From positions 49,125,167-49,189,166 of the forward strand of contig OX246741.1 of the NCBI GenBank assembly GCA_945910005.1: 64,000 nucleotides of DNA, read 5' to 3'. Positions 24,703 through 37,684 of the stretch are shown here, one piece after another. The stretch's first letter is position 1. Each line of letters begins with the position of its first letter. This DNA comes from Isoperla grammatica (taxonomy: Eukaryota; Arthropoda; Insecta; Plecoptera; Perlodidae). The translations under genes and the position numbers were made by a program. The notes under the pieces were generated by a model that saw only the letters and a program-made list of their open reading frames with translations, made no database searches and was not told where the DNA came from.

Positions 24703-27700
24703 TTAAATTGTGTAGACCAACATATCACACACAACTGGATCATTTTGTGAACAAGAGGATTTTTTGTCGCACAAGTCATTGTATACTTCCCATTCAGCCA
24801 ATCCCCTTCCTAGAGGACGCCGACAGAACGCAATATAATGCCCTACATTTGTTTGCTTATTCCTCGATCCAGAAAACCCTGTCACACCTCGAAGAAGGTA
24901 CTCAGTATTATTTATTACCAACTTTACAGGTATGTTACGCAACGGTATCAAAAACGCCGCACCGATCATGGAGTCCAGTGTATCATCTGTCTGTACAACA
25001 AATGGCTCGATAAAAAAATGGACTGGTGACACAAGACGCTTAATTTCTTTCACGCCGTTACATTTTTTTCCATCTGGTGTAGAAATTTCACAAACAGAAA
25101 AAATAGGCAGAATGCTTTCTTTAACCCTGTCTTCTAGGTCTTCCAAGTTGAGATGTGAAAACTCAATATTCATAACGCATACACTTCTTTCATTTTTCGC
25201 ATGGCAGTCATAGCACGATGAAGTTTCTAGGACAGATGGAAATAAATTAAGGAGTCTTGTCGTCATATCTGCAATTTGAGCAGTTGCATTTACTTCCCTG
25301 ACGCCAGATGGTAAAATAATCTCTTTCTCCATGAAAAGTGGTCTTATTATATGGGCCCTATCTCTGTAAGATTTTGTTGAAGTGCCAGATGTGGTTAAAG
25401 TTGAGACAAATTGGAAATATGAATTTTTCTCCGTCTCTCGAGACTTGTCAACGAAAACTTGATATTGAGGACTATCGCAGTAACCAACGCAAAGAACTTG
25501 TGTTAGGGAATCAAATGCGCAAGTATTTGTTAGGCACAATCGTTCCCTTAGAACACGTATGGGCTTTAGACTCACTCTTATGGCATTTTTCAAGAGTCCA
25601 ATTACTCGGACAGGCCCATCTCTCTCGGACAAATCGATAGTTCTCCAATCAGCGTTTGGATCAAGATATTTCCGTCTTTTCTTAAGAGGCAATATTTCGC
25701 CCTGTCCTCGCCAATTCTCGACGTGATGTAACTCTGCTTGTGCTTGTGTTTTTAGACTACAGTCAGCACAGATGAAAACCTGACCAAAGCCTTCATCCGC
25801 GGGATCTACTGCTCTTGAGCACTGATCAAAAATTATGTGCACCGGTCGATTGCAGTCTCTACATCTATGCGCCCCACCAGGAAAGTTCCCTGCGGCACAT
25901 TCTGGGCACTTCGTCTTTCGATTAACTGTGGGGACGTTCTGCATGCAGCCTGTGCTATCTTGTTCAATGAGTGTACTGTGAATATTTGGGGATTCACAAC
26001 TTTCATCTTCACTGTGTGGAGTGTGGGAATTTTCTACTTCCATGGCTTCATGACTTTCATCTTCAATCTGCGTGTTGATGGAAGCTGCCAGCTTCATGGC
26101 TCCATCAATGGCCGCAACATGTTTAGAAAGAAAGTCATCAACCCTCGCAGGTAGCTCTTTTGGTTTGAATATGGAATGTTTAATGTCTTTGAAGCTGCAT
26201 TCTACAGGAGCACTGCTCGCTGTTGCTTGGCCTCGGCCGTAAAAGGGCACCATTACCCCACTCCACAATGGTAAGGTTCGCATAAGTTTTATCAAAACTG
26301 GTACTAGCGACGGAAGGAATTGTAGGTTGTCACGGTCACCATCACAGTTTTCCTCAATACTGATTTTAACTGAATGTGCTATTTCGGAAGCCCAATTTTC
26401 GAACGGATTTTTACCAACACAGAAGTCAATGTCTTCAGAACTCTCCCCACATTCATCGCATTCCTCATCGTTCACAACTCCAGTGGATATTAAGTTTTTA
26501 AGCCACCTCTTGGAAACTTCACAGGGTGTGTCTAGGTCTGTTATTAGGTCAGATCCTTCAAATTCGCTCAACGCCACGGTAAACAATGATTTTAAAATAT
26601 GTTTTACGTGAGAAATGTCTGTAGCTTGAACAATCTGAGCTAATACACGGCAGTAAAATTGCCTGACTCTTGCCGATTTCCCACGAAAACAAGCCATGTT
26701 CGTTATTAATTTGATAGTATGGTTAACATCACCCCTAAGGAAACACGAAGGTAGGTTAATTGTTGGCTGGGGATGTGTTAATATTTTGCTGCATTCGTTG
26801 AGATAGGCGGAAAGAGAGTTAAAATCAGTGAAGGCTCGGATGCAGGCGCTTTGAATTGCAACAGACATGTCTGTCACAATTTCATCCGGGATTTGAGCCC
26901 CGTCGCGGATCCATGAACTAAGCCAATACATGATGCTGTTTGTGTCTTGGCGCTCCGAAAGCATATTGGCTACAGAATATACCTTAGATGTTTGTTGATC
27001 ACGAATAGTGATTTCGTATAGAAATATGTGCGACGATTTTCTGCCATGTGGTCTTTGTAGTCTTTGTACTACACTTCCAGTAGCATCAATGGATATTCGC
27101 GATGGGTTTACAGATGCAGAATATGCATTGTATACGTGCACTTGATTCGCAGACCAGTAATGCACGAAGAATCGGTCCATCCCAATATCTCTTACAATTT
27201 CTTTCAAGAAGGAATGTTTCGCGATTTCCAATGCTTTAATTGGATCGTGGTTCAGTCTCTGCTTTGACTTAAAGCGAGATTTAGCGACTCGCAGAACATT
27301 CAATCCAGGTATGTCTGGAGGCTCCGCATCACCAAACACCATTTTGGAATGAGCCATACCTCTCCGAATCATGCTGGGCGTTATCCCCTCGTTCACCATA
27401 GATTTTACTAGTGCACTTCGTTGAGATCCAGAGAGAAAGCGTTTTTTGCTGTCGTGTCTTCCTGTGAAAGGTCCTGTATATCTACATTCCATCAAAACGG
27501 TAGAATTTCCCGATGGTTCTGCGAATATATTTCCAGAAAATTTGGATCTGCATACAACGCAAAACCCTTCCACTCGAACATATTGCATGCCCTCTTCCTG
27601 TACTTTTGCTCGCTTAAATGCAAGTGTGCAGGGAAGTTTTGTTATAGTATGGAAATGTTCATGAATAATATGTGTCCAAAGCCCTTTCTTTAATACTCGA

Positions 27701-28155
27701 TAATTTCTTGCAATTCTGTATTTTTCCTTGTATCCCTTGCATCTGTATTCGACAACATTAGGTTTTATTTTGTTCCATTCTTCGCGGGATATGGCGATGG
27801 TGAATTTTTTTTCCGCTGTGGTATTATCTGAACCACTGGCAGTGTCGCTCGAAGTTCGACTACTGTCAGTGGTCTGTGTTTTTTCACTGTTGGTGGTTCC
27901 ATTTGAGTCACTGACTGTTTGTCTTGTTTCTGGTGTTAGTAGTTGCACTCCTAGACGTTGTTTGATGTTGTAGCGATTACATATACAAATAGTGTAAATT
28001 GATTTTTTGCTTACTTTGTAGCCAATATTGCGACTTACTTGTTCCCATAATGGATCAGAAGGAGGACTCACTTTTGTTCCGCTGTAAATTTTATCTTTGA
28101 ATTCTTTCAAAGCTTCTACCAGCTCATCTATAGGCAGAGTCACTGTTCTCGGCAT
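24703..28155 (-). CDS. MULE/NOF-like transposase fused to a USP-type ubiquitin protease-like domain
   Basis: An intact 1150-residue ORF. The ATG at 28153-28155 (MPRTVTLPIDELVEA) is preferred over one 15 codons upstream, because TTTATTTCTAG|G just before it looks like a 3' splice site of a leader intron. Layout: N-terminal basic domain (about 1-75), Ser/Thr linker, a Cys pair at about 199-202 (FCVVCRSKF), and a DDE-type core with D357 (ISIDATG), D429 (EIVTDMS) and E652 (APVECSFKDIKHS), with DVNHTIK between. That pattern and spacing resemble MULE-type transposases. A Cys/His cluster at about 750-800 (CPEC, HRCRDC, HIIFDQC, CADC) is zinc-finger-like. The C-terminal part has a USP-like Cys box at C879 (NTCAFDSLTQVLC) and His box at H1106 (GHYIAF, then WEVYNDL), as in peptidase family C19, plus a Cys-x2-Cys at about 981-984. 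No stops or frameshifts. The gene is central in the 35-kb element and is the best candidate for its transposase. Confidence 0.8.
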   Translation of the reverse strand: MPRTVTLPIDELVEALKEFKDKIYSGTKVSPPSDPLWEQVSRNIGYKVSKKSIYTICICNRYNIKQRLGVQLLTPETRQTVSDSNGTTNSEKTQTTDSSRTSSDTASGSDNTTAEKKFTIAISREEWNKIKPNVVEYRCKGYKEKYRIARNYRVLKKGLWTHIIHEHFHTITKLPCTLAFKRAKVQEEGMQYVRVEGFCVVCRSKFSGNIFAEPSGNSTVLMECRYTGPFTGRHDSKKRFLSGSQRSALVKSMVNEGITPSMIRRGMAHSKMVFGDAEPPDIPGLNVLRVAKSRFKSKQRLNHDPIKALEIAKHSFLKEIVRDIGMDRFFVHYWSANQVHVYNAYSASVNPSRISIDATGSVVQRLQRPHGRKSSHIFLYEITIRDQQTSKVYSVANMLSERQDTNSIMYWLSSWIRDGAQIPDEIVTDMSVAIQSACIRAFTDFNSLSAYLNECSKILTHPQPTINLPSCFLRGDVNHTIKLITNMACFRGKSARVRQFYCRVLAQIVQATDISHVKHILKSLFTVALSEFEGSDLITDLDTPCEVSKRWLKNLISTGVVNDEECDECGESSEDIDFCVGKNPFENWASEIAHSVKISIEENCDGDRDNLQFLPSLVPVLIKLMRTLPLWSGVMVPFYGRGQATASSAPVECSFKDIKHSIFKPKELPARVDDFLSKHVAAIDGAMKLAASINTQIEDESHEAMEVENSHTPHSEDESCESPNIHSTLIEQDSTGCMQNVPTVNRKTKCPECAAGNFPGGAHRCRDCNRPVHIIFDQCSRAVDPADEGFGQVFICADCSLKTQAQAELHHVENWRGQGEILPLKKRRKYLDPNADWRTIDLSERDGPVRVIGLLKNAIRVSLKPIRVLRERLCLTNTCAFDSLTQVLCVGYCDSPQYQVFVDKSRETEKNSYFQFVSTLTTSGTSTKSYRDRAHIIRPLFMEKEIILPSGVREVNATAQIADMTTRLLNLFPSVLETSSCYDCHAKNERSVCVMNIEFSHLNLEDLEDRVKESILPIFSVCEISTPDGKKCNGVKEIKRLVSPVHFFIEPFVVQTDDTLDSMIGAAFLIPLRNIPVKLVINNTEYLLRGVTGFSGSRNKQTNVGHYIAFCRRPLGRGLAEWEVYNDLCDKKSSCSQNDPVVCDMLVYTI

Positions 28156-28199
28156 TGTAATCACAGAGAACCTAGAAATAAAACATATATTTAAAACCA

Positions 28200-28452
28200 T
28201 TACGTAGAGATCTCCGCTTACCGGGTGAACGGAATATAAAAGGTTTGGTGAAGCCGCCCCTAAGTAGACTATATATTTTACTATAATATGAGTTTGTACA
28301 TATTATGTAAACAATACAGCCGTATTGTGACAATATGCCTTGAGCTAACACATTTCATCAATATTTTATGGTTTTAGCCAATATAATTAATCTGGAATTT
28401 ACAGGAATAATGTTTGGGGCCATAAAAGTTTGAACTTTTTACAACGCTTATA
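28200..28452. other. Upstream region of the transposase-protease gene
   Basis: A short non-coding stretch that presumably holds the promoter of the minus-strand gene. No clear TATA box on the minus strand; TATAAAAGG at about 28236 points the other way. Confidence 0.3.
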
Positions 28453-30362
28453 GTAGTTTCACATATTTGTGACCAGACGAAACTTCACTATAATATTGCT
28501 TTCTCACATTTTGCCACTAGTTTATTTCAGGAAAATATTTTCTAGTAACTGTATTGTAACTTTGTTGCTTCCCGACCGATTTGGCCACAAAACTATGCAC
28601 ATTAAATCCACATCGAAGCTTGATGAAATCTTTGGATCGAATGATCCAAATTTCAGCTTGATCGGACTCTCCCTATCAAACAAAACGAGTGCCAAAAAAA
28701 TTGATAGGAAACGCTCGTTTCAATCGCTTGTTTACATTAAACAAGATTTAATTGCAACGAAATTACCGCGTCAAATGGTAATTTAAAAATTGTGATTTTG
28801 TGTTTGCCGTCTCCGAGCCATTAATACTGGAGTCATTCTAGCTTTTGACCTGAAACTAATTGTAACATAAAACATTTTTTTCGCGATTTAGGGCATCATG
28901 ATTAACTTTACACAAATAAAAAAAATTTCTCAATTTTGAGCCGCCATTTTATTGTAATCGAATTTTAATCAATTTCGATTATATTTTTTAAACCAAATAA
29001 TCAAACCTCTTTAGCCATTTAACTTAATTATATCATTAACTGATATGTTTTACACTTAATAAAAATTAATCATCTTGATTAATGTATAATTAATATGGAA
29101 TAATAATTAATACCCATTTTAATCCAAATTTTAACTAACCAGCTTTAACAGAAAATCAATGAGTATTATAATTTTTTTTATATAATTGACCTACGGATAT
29201 GAAATATGAACTAGTCCAAAGTTTGCTCAGATAAATTAATTATCACTGTATTAAATAATATATTGTTAATTAATGAAATACCAAAAAATAATCTTACTGG
29301 AATCATTCTAGCTTTTGACCTAAAACTTTTTTCATGATTTATGTTCATCATAATTAACTCTACACAAATGAAAAAAAGTTTGCTCAATTTAGAGCCGCCA
29401 TTTTCTTTTTAATCGAATTTTAATCAATTTCGATTATATATTTTTTAAATCCAAATATTCATACCTTTTTTGCAATGTCACTTGATGGTATCATTTACTG
29501 ACATGTTTTACACTCAATAAAAAATAATCACCTTGATTAATGTATTACTAATAATATGCAATATTAATTAAAAACTATTTTAATCCAAATTTTAATCAAT
29601 CAGCTTTTTAACAGACAATCAATGAGTACTAGAAAATATGTGTGCGTATAAAATTAACCTACGGATATCAATCAACTAGTCCAGGGTTTGCTCAGATAAC
29701 TTAAATATTACTGTATCAAATAATATGTTATAAACACCAAGAAATAATCTTACTGAAGTCATTCTAGCTTTTGACCTGAAACTACTTGTAACAGATTTTG
29801 TTTCGTTATTTATGTTCATCATGATTAACTGTACCCAAATATAAAATGTTTGCTCAATTTTGAGCCGCCATTTTGTTTTTAATCGAGTTTGAATCAATTT
29901 TAATTATATTTTTTTTAACCAAATAATCATACCTTTTTAGCCATGTAACTTAATGATATCATAAACTGATTGTTTTACATTCAATACAAAATTATTGTCT
30001 TGATGTACGTATAATTAATGTGCAATAATAATTAATAACCATTTTAATCTAAATTTTAATCAATCGGCTTTAACAATCAATGAGTATTCTGAAATATATA
30101 TATTTATTTTTTTATAGTTGAATTACGGATATCAAATATCAACTAGTCCAAAGTTTGCCTAGATAACTTAATTAATATTGTAGCAAATAATATATTGTAA
30201 ATTAATGAAATACCAAAAAATAATTGTAATAGATTTCGTTCGTGATTTAGGTTCATCATAATTAACTAAAACATAATTAACTAAAACATATTTTTCTGAA
30301 TCAAACTGGCGGCAAAATTTGAGGTAGCCAAATTATACTAAATTTTCGTCCGGTCACGAATA
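28453..30362. mobile_element. Nested inverted-repeat element with internal tandem repeats
   Basis: About 28453-28540 (TTTGTGACCAGACGAAA, ATTTTGCCACTAGTTT) is matched inverted by about 30275-30362 (CGTCCGGTCACGAA, AAACTGGCGGCAAAATTT), giving termini of about 85 bp. Inside are three and a half copies of a unit of about 460 bp. Units begin near 28830, 29297 and 29757 with TCATTCTAGCTTTTGACCTG; each contains TCAATTTTGAGCCGCCATTT and later ACCTACGGATAT. A diverged copy of the unit lies at 46150-46980. No coding capacity. Confidence 0.65.
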
Positions 30363-30369
30363 TACTAAT

Positions 30370-33260
30370 ATTGGACGTACAAATTATATTTGTATTCTTA
30401 AATTGTAGTGAAGTAACTATGACAACGAAAAATCCAACCTGTAATTTATATATACAATCGATCTTTTATTGAACAATGGCAGGAAGTATATAATAACTAT
30501 GACCATAAAAACTCTAATCTTTGCACATTTTGGCTTGGTTGTTTTGATTGTTGTTTTTATAAACAAATATGAACATTTGAGAACTTTTCGCCAGGAAGTT
30601 CGCGGAGATGGACGGGCATCGCTTATCAACGCGTCACACAGATCGTTTTCCTAGTTTTATATAAATAGAGCTATATGCATACTTACACGCAAAGACCTTC
30701 GTAAAAACCTAAACCTGTTACACCGCTTTGAATTTTCAATAATATTTTGTTCAATGGTTGATAAAAGAAGAATTTTTAAAGTGAGGAATTGATATAAATA
30801 ATAATTGTTGTAAGCTTGTAACACCAAATTGCATATGTAACTTAAAAACTTAATATTTTGGTGCTTGCAGCAGTGGCCCAGAATTGTATAGGCCCTACAT
30901 CTAGTGGCTCTGGGAGGTTGAATACTTTTGTCGTGATGATGATATAAATAACTAGGCCTGGGGCGGAGCCCCAGCTGCCAGAGGGGACAGAAACATTCTG
31001 TGAAATTCTCTTCACAAGTGCCCGGAAAATGAGTTAAAATTAATTAAGTACTCATTCAAAATGAATTTTGAGCATTGATGTTAGTACTAAACTAAACCAT
31101 TATGAATTTGAAGTGGGGGGGGGGACTATCATATATTACCCATTTGTATCAATGCCGTAGATGGTTTATTGACTATGGACCTTCGGTCAGACAATCATGG
31201 GGGGGACGATCGCCCCATCACCCCCCCTCCCCCCTGTATCCGCTACGAGATATGTGTAGCAAAAAATATGTACTTTGATTTATGAGAAGTACGATTTGAA
31301 ATAATGGAAATTCAGCAGTTCGGTTACAACAATGGATTTTACATTGTGGGCACCCTTGTGTGCCATACAATATGGAATATGCGTCATCTTTTTTTAGCAT
31401 TTTACTAGATCAGGATTAACTTCCTGAACACAAAAATATTTTATTTCGATGACATAGAATAAAGTTTCATTTATAAAAACGAGCTGAAAGTTTCACACAT
31501 ATGTATGGCGGGAAAAACGGGGCATACGTCACTTTTCATGTATCAGCAATCAACCAATCATAAAATGATAAATAAAATAACGCTTATTTGGAAATTATCA
31601 TATCCAAAATCATATAAAATCGAATAATATTAATAATAATAATTAATGTCTAGTAAGCTTAATAATTAATTTTGTTGCCCAATTACTATAAAAACAATAA
31701 TACCAAACATATTATTATAGAATATCAGTAAATATTGGGTGTTGTTATTCATATAAAGCAGACTTGACAACGGCTTGAGTAAAACTTTTGACAAGGTTAG
31801 CTGATGACCTTGAAAATTTGATTGTTTCGTCTAGGAAGCGGTGGCAAAGTCATTCATATAAGCAGTGATTTACATGAATTGTGACGTCACATACCGTTTA
31901 AAAATAATAGTGCGGGAAACAGATAATCAAAATCTTTGAACATTTTTAGAAGTATAATGAGTTAATTTTAAAACTTTTAAATTAGGTGTCTGATGTCTTC
32001 AGATGAATAACAATATATTCCACGTACTTTCAGAGCTGTAGAAAATGCATGCACATTCCCTATTATGTCAAGAAGTGAATAACTTTCCCTTTAAGTTATC
32101 ATGTCATCTGGAGCGCGGTATTTTAGGAAGTGTTTATAGAAATTTATTTTCCTATTATTATAAACATGTTTTTCTACGTTGCATATTACAAAAATTGTTT
32201 CTTGCTGTAGACACAAAATATTATTTTTGCAGATGTGATTCACATTTGGTGTTCAATACTTTTTTTAGTAATGTAGAGCCAATAATTTATTCCCTTTCGT
32301 CAAACGTCCAAAATCAAAAAGATTTCCGGTACATAATAATCATTTCGAAACCGAAACTCTCGTGAAATGTAACTTTACATTCCGAATATGAATCAACAAT
32401 CAACATTTAGATTTTGTTAAACAGCGTTAGGAATTAAAAATATTAACAAATGATAGTCAAATTCATTTTTCTTTAAATAAATATGTGAACACTCAGTACT
32501 GGCTCTTTTATTGTATTGATTGTTTGAATAATTGATCGATTGATCACTCAATCAATACAATATGGATCTCCAAAAACCACATGTAGGAGGAGGAACTCAT
32601 TGTGTATAGGAGCTGATCTATTGTATAGTTCCTTTGTGTTTTAATATTAGAACCTGAGATGTACAATAAGAATACTCACTCATTTTGCAGTCAGAGGTCC
32701 TCCGAGCTACTATGTAGCAACGATCTCCCTCCTCCAGTTACCCTCTTAGCGAATGTGTACGATACCGATGCCTGGCCATACTTGTAGGGTCAGCGCAAGT
32801 AGAAATTCAAAAACACGAAGATGATGGAACATTGTTTATCTAAAAAAAATAACAATACATATTGTATTCCTCAATAATAACGTATGTATTTTTAAGTACA
32901 GAAGATCACTCTAATGTTACTTTATTCACGTTTATTATTTTATAAAACCACAATAATATACTCCTTAAGTTATTCAGGAAAGTGGTTAAAATAGTTTAAA
33001 TCTAATATCAACAATAGCATTTTTAAGCAAAAAGAACAATGACTACAACTTACACAATTACATAACTGAGCAAAATCGGTGTAATCAAAAGCAATCTACC
33101 GGATGTCTCCTTTCAAATGCGGATGTTTGGCTAAATTTAGAATATCCAAAATGAAATAAAACTTCTCAGTCTAATTTTAACTTGTCAAATTAAAAATGTA
33201 TTCTCCAATTGATTGCGTTGCGTGGTAATATGTTGTAACAGCGTTAGTAATAATTAGAAT
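30370..33260. other. Non-coding interior
   Basis: No gene is supported. It holds GGGGCGGAGCCCCAGCTGCC at about 30961, a short block also found at 58750 and in altered form at 61305, so it is a dispersed repeat fragment. G-rich runs lie at 31116-31126 and 31198-31233. A related copy of the 13990 repeat is at 31455-31570. Confidence 0.4.
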
Positions 33261-33265
33261 AGCCC

Positions 33266-33905
33266 AAGAACAATTGTGGTATGTTTGTGGTCAGTCACAA
33301 CGGTAAAAGTGATCGACTTTTAAAATCTGGCTAACCATCAACACATTGGCCAGTAACGGATCGGAACTTTTCCGCTTCTGGCCAGCTACAAGTCGTAATA
33401 GTGATGGCCAGCCATCTCAATACAAGTTGCGGCCAAACAATTGTGGTGTGTTTGTGGTCAGCCACAACTGTAAAAGTGACTTTTAAAATCTGGCTAGCCA
33501 TCAACAATTTGGCCAGTAACGGATCAGAACTTTTCCGCTTCTGGCCAGCTACAAGTCGTAATAGTGATGGCCAGCCATCTCAATGCAAGTTTCGGCCAAA
33601 CACAACTGTGGTATGTTTGTGACCAGTCATGACTGTAAGGTGACTTTTAAGCTGTGGTCAGCCGTCAAACGTTTGGCCGGAAGTGGGTCGGAACTTCGTC
33701 AAGTCTGGCCAGATACCAAGCGTAAAAGTTACGGCCAGCCATCTCAATGTCATTTGAGGCCAAATGGCTGTGGGATGATTGTGGCCAACCATCACTGTAA
33801 AATTATTTTTCAGTTGTAACAAGCCATCGACAGTTTGGCCGGATGTGGGACGGAACATTTCCACTTCTGGCCAGCATTGGCCAGAAGTGCCGGCAGTGGG
33901 CCATA
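33266..33905. repeat. Tandem repeat, about four units of about 165 bp
   Basis: Units share ACAATTGTGGTATGTTTGTG, CACAACTGTAAAAGTGAC, CATCAACA.TTTGGCCAGTAA and CTTTTCCGCTTCTGGCCAGC. The first two are very similar and the last two are more diverged. Each contains several TGGCCAGC/TTGGCC palindromic words. Confidence 0.85.
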
Positions 33906-33969
33906 ACTTTACCATCACTTGTGTGTTTGCTGGGTATGATTGAAAGTCTACCTCCAACATTTGACTTGA

Positions 33970-34720
33970 AGGTACCTTAAATAAAGGTTTGAATACAGTT
34001 TACCGAAACATTTATACATTTGTGTAGGGCCTAATTGTTGAAAGATATGTAATGTATGCAATGTAAATAGTTAAGTAAATAAAAGTTACTGTTTATGCTG
34101 TAGCGGTATTTGGACTCAATGATTATATAATGACATATTTTTGCCTAAGTGGATTTAAATGTGTATACTTTTAATCTTGAATGTCCTAGGTCACATAATG
34201 ACATGACTAAAATACTTTAAAAGGATCCCTAAACATAATTTCCATGTCACTGGAACTAGAAACCCAACGACAGTCATGATAACAATGTATAGTACAATAA
34301 ATTACTGTTAAAATATTATCATGCATTTGTGTTCAGTCTTACCTTATTGTGTTGTAATCAAAGAAAGTCTGTAATTGGGTTCTGTCGACGAATTTGCTAT
34401 TGTAGCATTTAAATTTATTTCAGCAACTGCCGCTTCAATACATCTTATGACGTTTTCACCTAGAAATAAATGCATATACAAATGAAACAATGTTATTAAA
34501 GATTGATAATATTACATTAATGAAATAAAATTAAAATTAAATGTTATGATCATTGGTATTAAAGGCCTGGCAAGGAAAGGTTTGACCCGGATAAATATAT
34601 GTGTCATATATGTGTAGGTGATGGGTTGGGTGGATGGCGAGTGAAAGGGGGGGGGGGGGGGGGAGGGTGATTCGTGGGTCCTGTAGCCGGCCACAATAGC
34701 GCCGCAGGCAATTTTTTGAA
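33970..34720. other. Non-coding interior
   Basis: AT-rich with a G run (34648-34663) and no recognised gene. Confidence 0.35.
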
Positions 34721-34724
34721 AATC

Positions 34725-34725
34725 C

Positions 34726-34763
<38 letters not shown>

Positions 34764-34915
34764 GGCCTAATAATAATTTTTTTTTTTTTTTTTTTTAATC
34801 GCACAAATTTTATTATTATTAGAATACAAAATGAAAAGTACAGAACAACTTGTTCCACAAAGCCATGAGGCTTAACTGTGGATTACACAAAATAAATAAA
34901 TAATAATAAAAAATA

Positions 34916-34972
<57 letters not shown>

Positions 34973-35510
34973 GATATTTTTTTTTTATTAGGATTATCTA
35001 TCGTCCACAGTGGTCTAATACTACTACAGAGTTAAATTCTGCGAAGCCAGAATGGCTTGTCCGCAGAGTATCCTCATGCGCCTCGAAAAACCACGGATAC
35101 ATTATAACAAAAAATATACACACTATAAATGCACATAAATAATATAAAACAAAGTAACATCTCAAGATAAATGAATGGAATAATTATTGAAATATTTAAA
35201 TATACACTGCACACACACACAAAGTACAGAGTGAGAAAAAAAAGGACTAGAAAAGCAAAGTATATCAGAAACAATACAAGACTGAACTATAAATGGAAAA
35301 ACACTCAACTAGGTTTATCTAACAACCAGCTTTTACAGTTATCTTTCACTAATCTAAAAGAGTCAAAGCAGACAAAATCGTCTGGTAAATCATTAAAAAG
35401 TTTAGGTACGAGAACAGAAAGTTGCCTGTATCTATATTATTTAATTATTGTACTTGGTACTACAAATTTAATTTTGTTTTGCGATCTCGTACCTTCACTA
35501 TGACAGATAG
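34725..35510 (-). mobile_element. LINE 3' ends with AAT tails (two truncated copies)
   Basis: On the minus strand, about 35505-35325 encodes YRYRQLSVLVPKLFNDLPDD, DSFRLVKDNCKSWLL and then a stop. This is the typical C-terminal end (R-x-LFN-x-LP...F...WLL) of CR1/jockey-like or related LINE proteins. The 3' untranslated part ends in an (AAT)n tail at 34910-34972. A second minus-strand tail-like piece (34772-34905) ends at another AAT run (34728-34763). One in-frame stop lies upstream in the coding part (about 35443), so the copy is dead. Confidence 0.65.
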
Positions 35511-35644
35511 GTATCAGAAAAATAATACTTAACATAAATTAGATACTTAAAGAGCTCAGTAATGGGTAACGTAGAGCATGCTAGATAGCACATTTGTAAC
35601 GACTCTTTCTTGTTAACTGGCGTTGTATTTTTTATAATTTTATT

Positions 35645-36275
<631 letters not shown>

Positions 36276-36324
36276 TGTATCTTTGGTTCACTTACTATTA
36301 TGTCGTCCATGTTGTAGATTGGCG

Positions 36325-37210
36325 AAACTTCTTAACACTGATTCTTGTTTGATATTGTTCGTGCCAAAGATGTTTTTATTATTTTCACAAAAGTAGGATA
36401 TTTACTTCATGGTCACAAACGATTCACTAAGCACGTCTGCTCCAACTCACAAGTACGACTAAGAGGTCTTAGGTAGGCCCATTCAAATAATACCAAAAAC
36501 TTCTTAACACTGATTCTTGTTTGATATTGTTCGTGCCTAAGATGGAATGATTATTTTAAAAAAAGTAGAATATTTACTTCATAGTCACAATTACGATTCA
36601 CTAAGCACGTCTGCTCCAACTCACAAGTACGACTAAGAGGTCTTAGGTAGGCCCATTCAAATAATACCAAAACCTTCTTAACACTGATTCTTGTTTGATA
36701 TTGTTCGTGCCTAAGATGTTATGATTATTTTCCCAAAAGTAGGATATTTACTTCATAGTCACAAACGATTCACTAAGCACGTCTGCTCCAACTCACTAGT
36801 ATGACTAAGAGGTCTTAGGTAGGCCCATTCAAATAATACCAAAAACTTCTTAACACTGATTCTTGTTTGATATTGTTCGTGCCTAAGATGTTATGATTAT
36901 TTTCAAAAAACTAGGATATTTACTTCATAGTCACAAACGATTCACTAAGCACGTCTGCTCCAACTCACAAGTACGATCAAGACGTTTTAGGTAGGCCCAT
37001 TCAAATAATATCAAAAACTTCTGAACACTGATTCTTGTTTGATATTGTTCGTGCCTAAGATGTTATGATTAGTTTCACAAAAGTAGGATATTTACTTCAT
37101 AGTCACAAACAATTAAAAACACCAGAGCGTTGCACTAAGCACGTCTGCTCCAAACTGACACAAGTACGACTAAGACGTTTTAGGTGGGCTCATTCAAATA
37201 ATACCAAATT
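36325..37210. repeat. Tandem repeat, five units of about 174 bp
   Basis: Each unit contains CTTAACACTGATTCTTGTTT, GATATTGTTCGTGCCTAAGA, CACTAAGCACGTCTGCTCC and AGGTAGGCCCATTCAAATAA. The first four units are highly similar. The last carries a small insertion (AATTAAAAACACCAGAGCG). Confidence 0.93.
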
Positions 37211-37680
37211 TTGCTCCCAATCAGGCGTATTGTTTGATTGGTCCAAAATGTCAGTGCACCCACCCCTCCTCTACTCCCCTTCGCAAGGATGCTCGAACAC
37301 ATGTTTCCTTTTCGACATTATGTATCTGCAATCTATTCTATAACACCACAACCACTCACTCCAACTGATCTGGTATTTGTCACTTTCTGGGTACTTTGCA
37401 ATACTTTTGGATAGTAGGCTTTCTTATCTCAGCGTAATAAACTTTGAAATTACTAGAAGAGGAAAAGGTTGTCGATTGTACAACACTCAAGTGGAAAATT
37501 TATCTTTTTATCAAATATTCTGTCAAAAACTGTGTGAAATCATTTCACACATCTCTTAAAAACCAGGCGTGTGAGGTCTAGATGGAATGCATGGTTCTCG
37601 CTTGGGGGTTCTGGTTCTCGTGCATGGTCCTTGCTTACGAAAAATCAGACAAATTCGAAGTACGTGTTTAAAGAAAGACT
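37211..37680. other. Non-coding spacer
   Basis: Sequence between the 174-bp array and the next inverted-repeat element; nothing recognised. Confidence 0.35.
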
Positions 37681-37684
37681 ATAA

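Noticed and set aside
24708..27973. Many plus-strand ORFs of 60-105 codons across the transposase-protease gene
   Set aside because: They are antisense shadows of the 1150-residue minus-strand frame, without domain signatures.
33266..33905. CRISPR-like array
   Set aside because: The units are contiguous tandem repeats of about 165 bp that diverge throughout, without short constant repeats and unique spacers, in a eukaryotic context.
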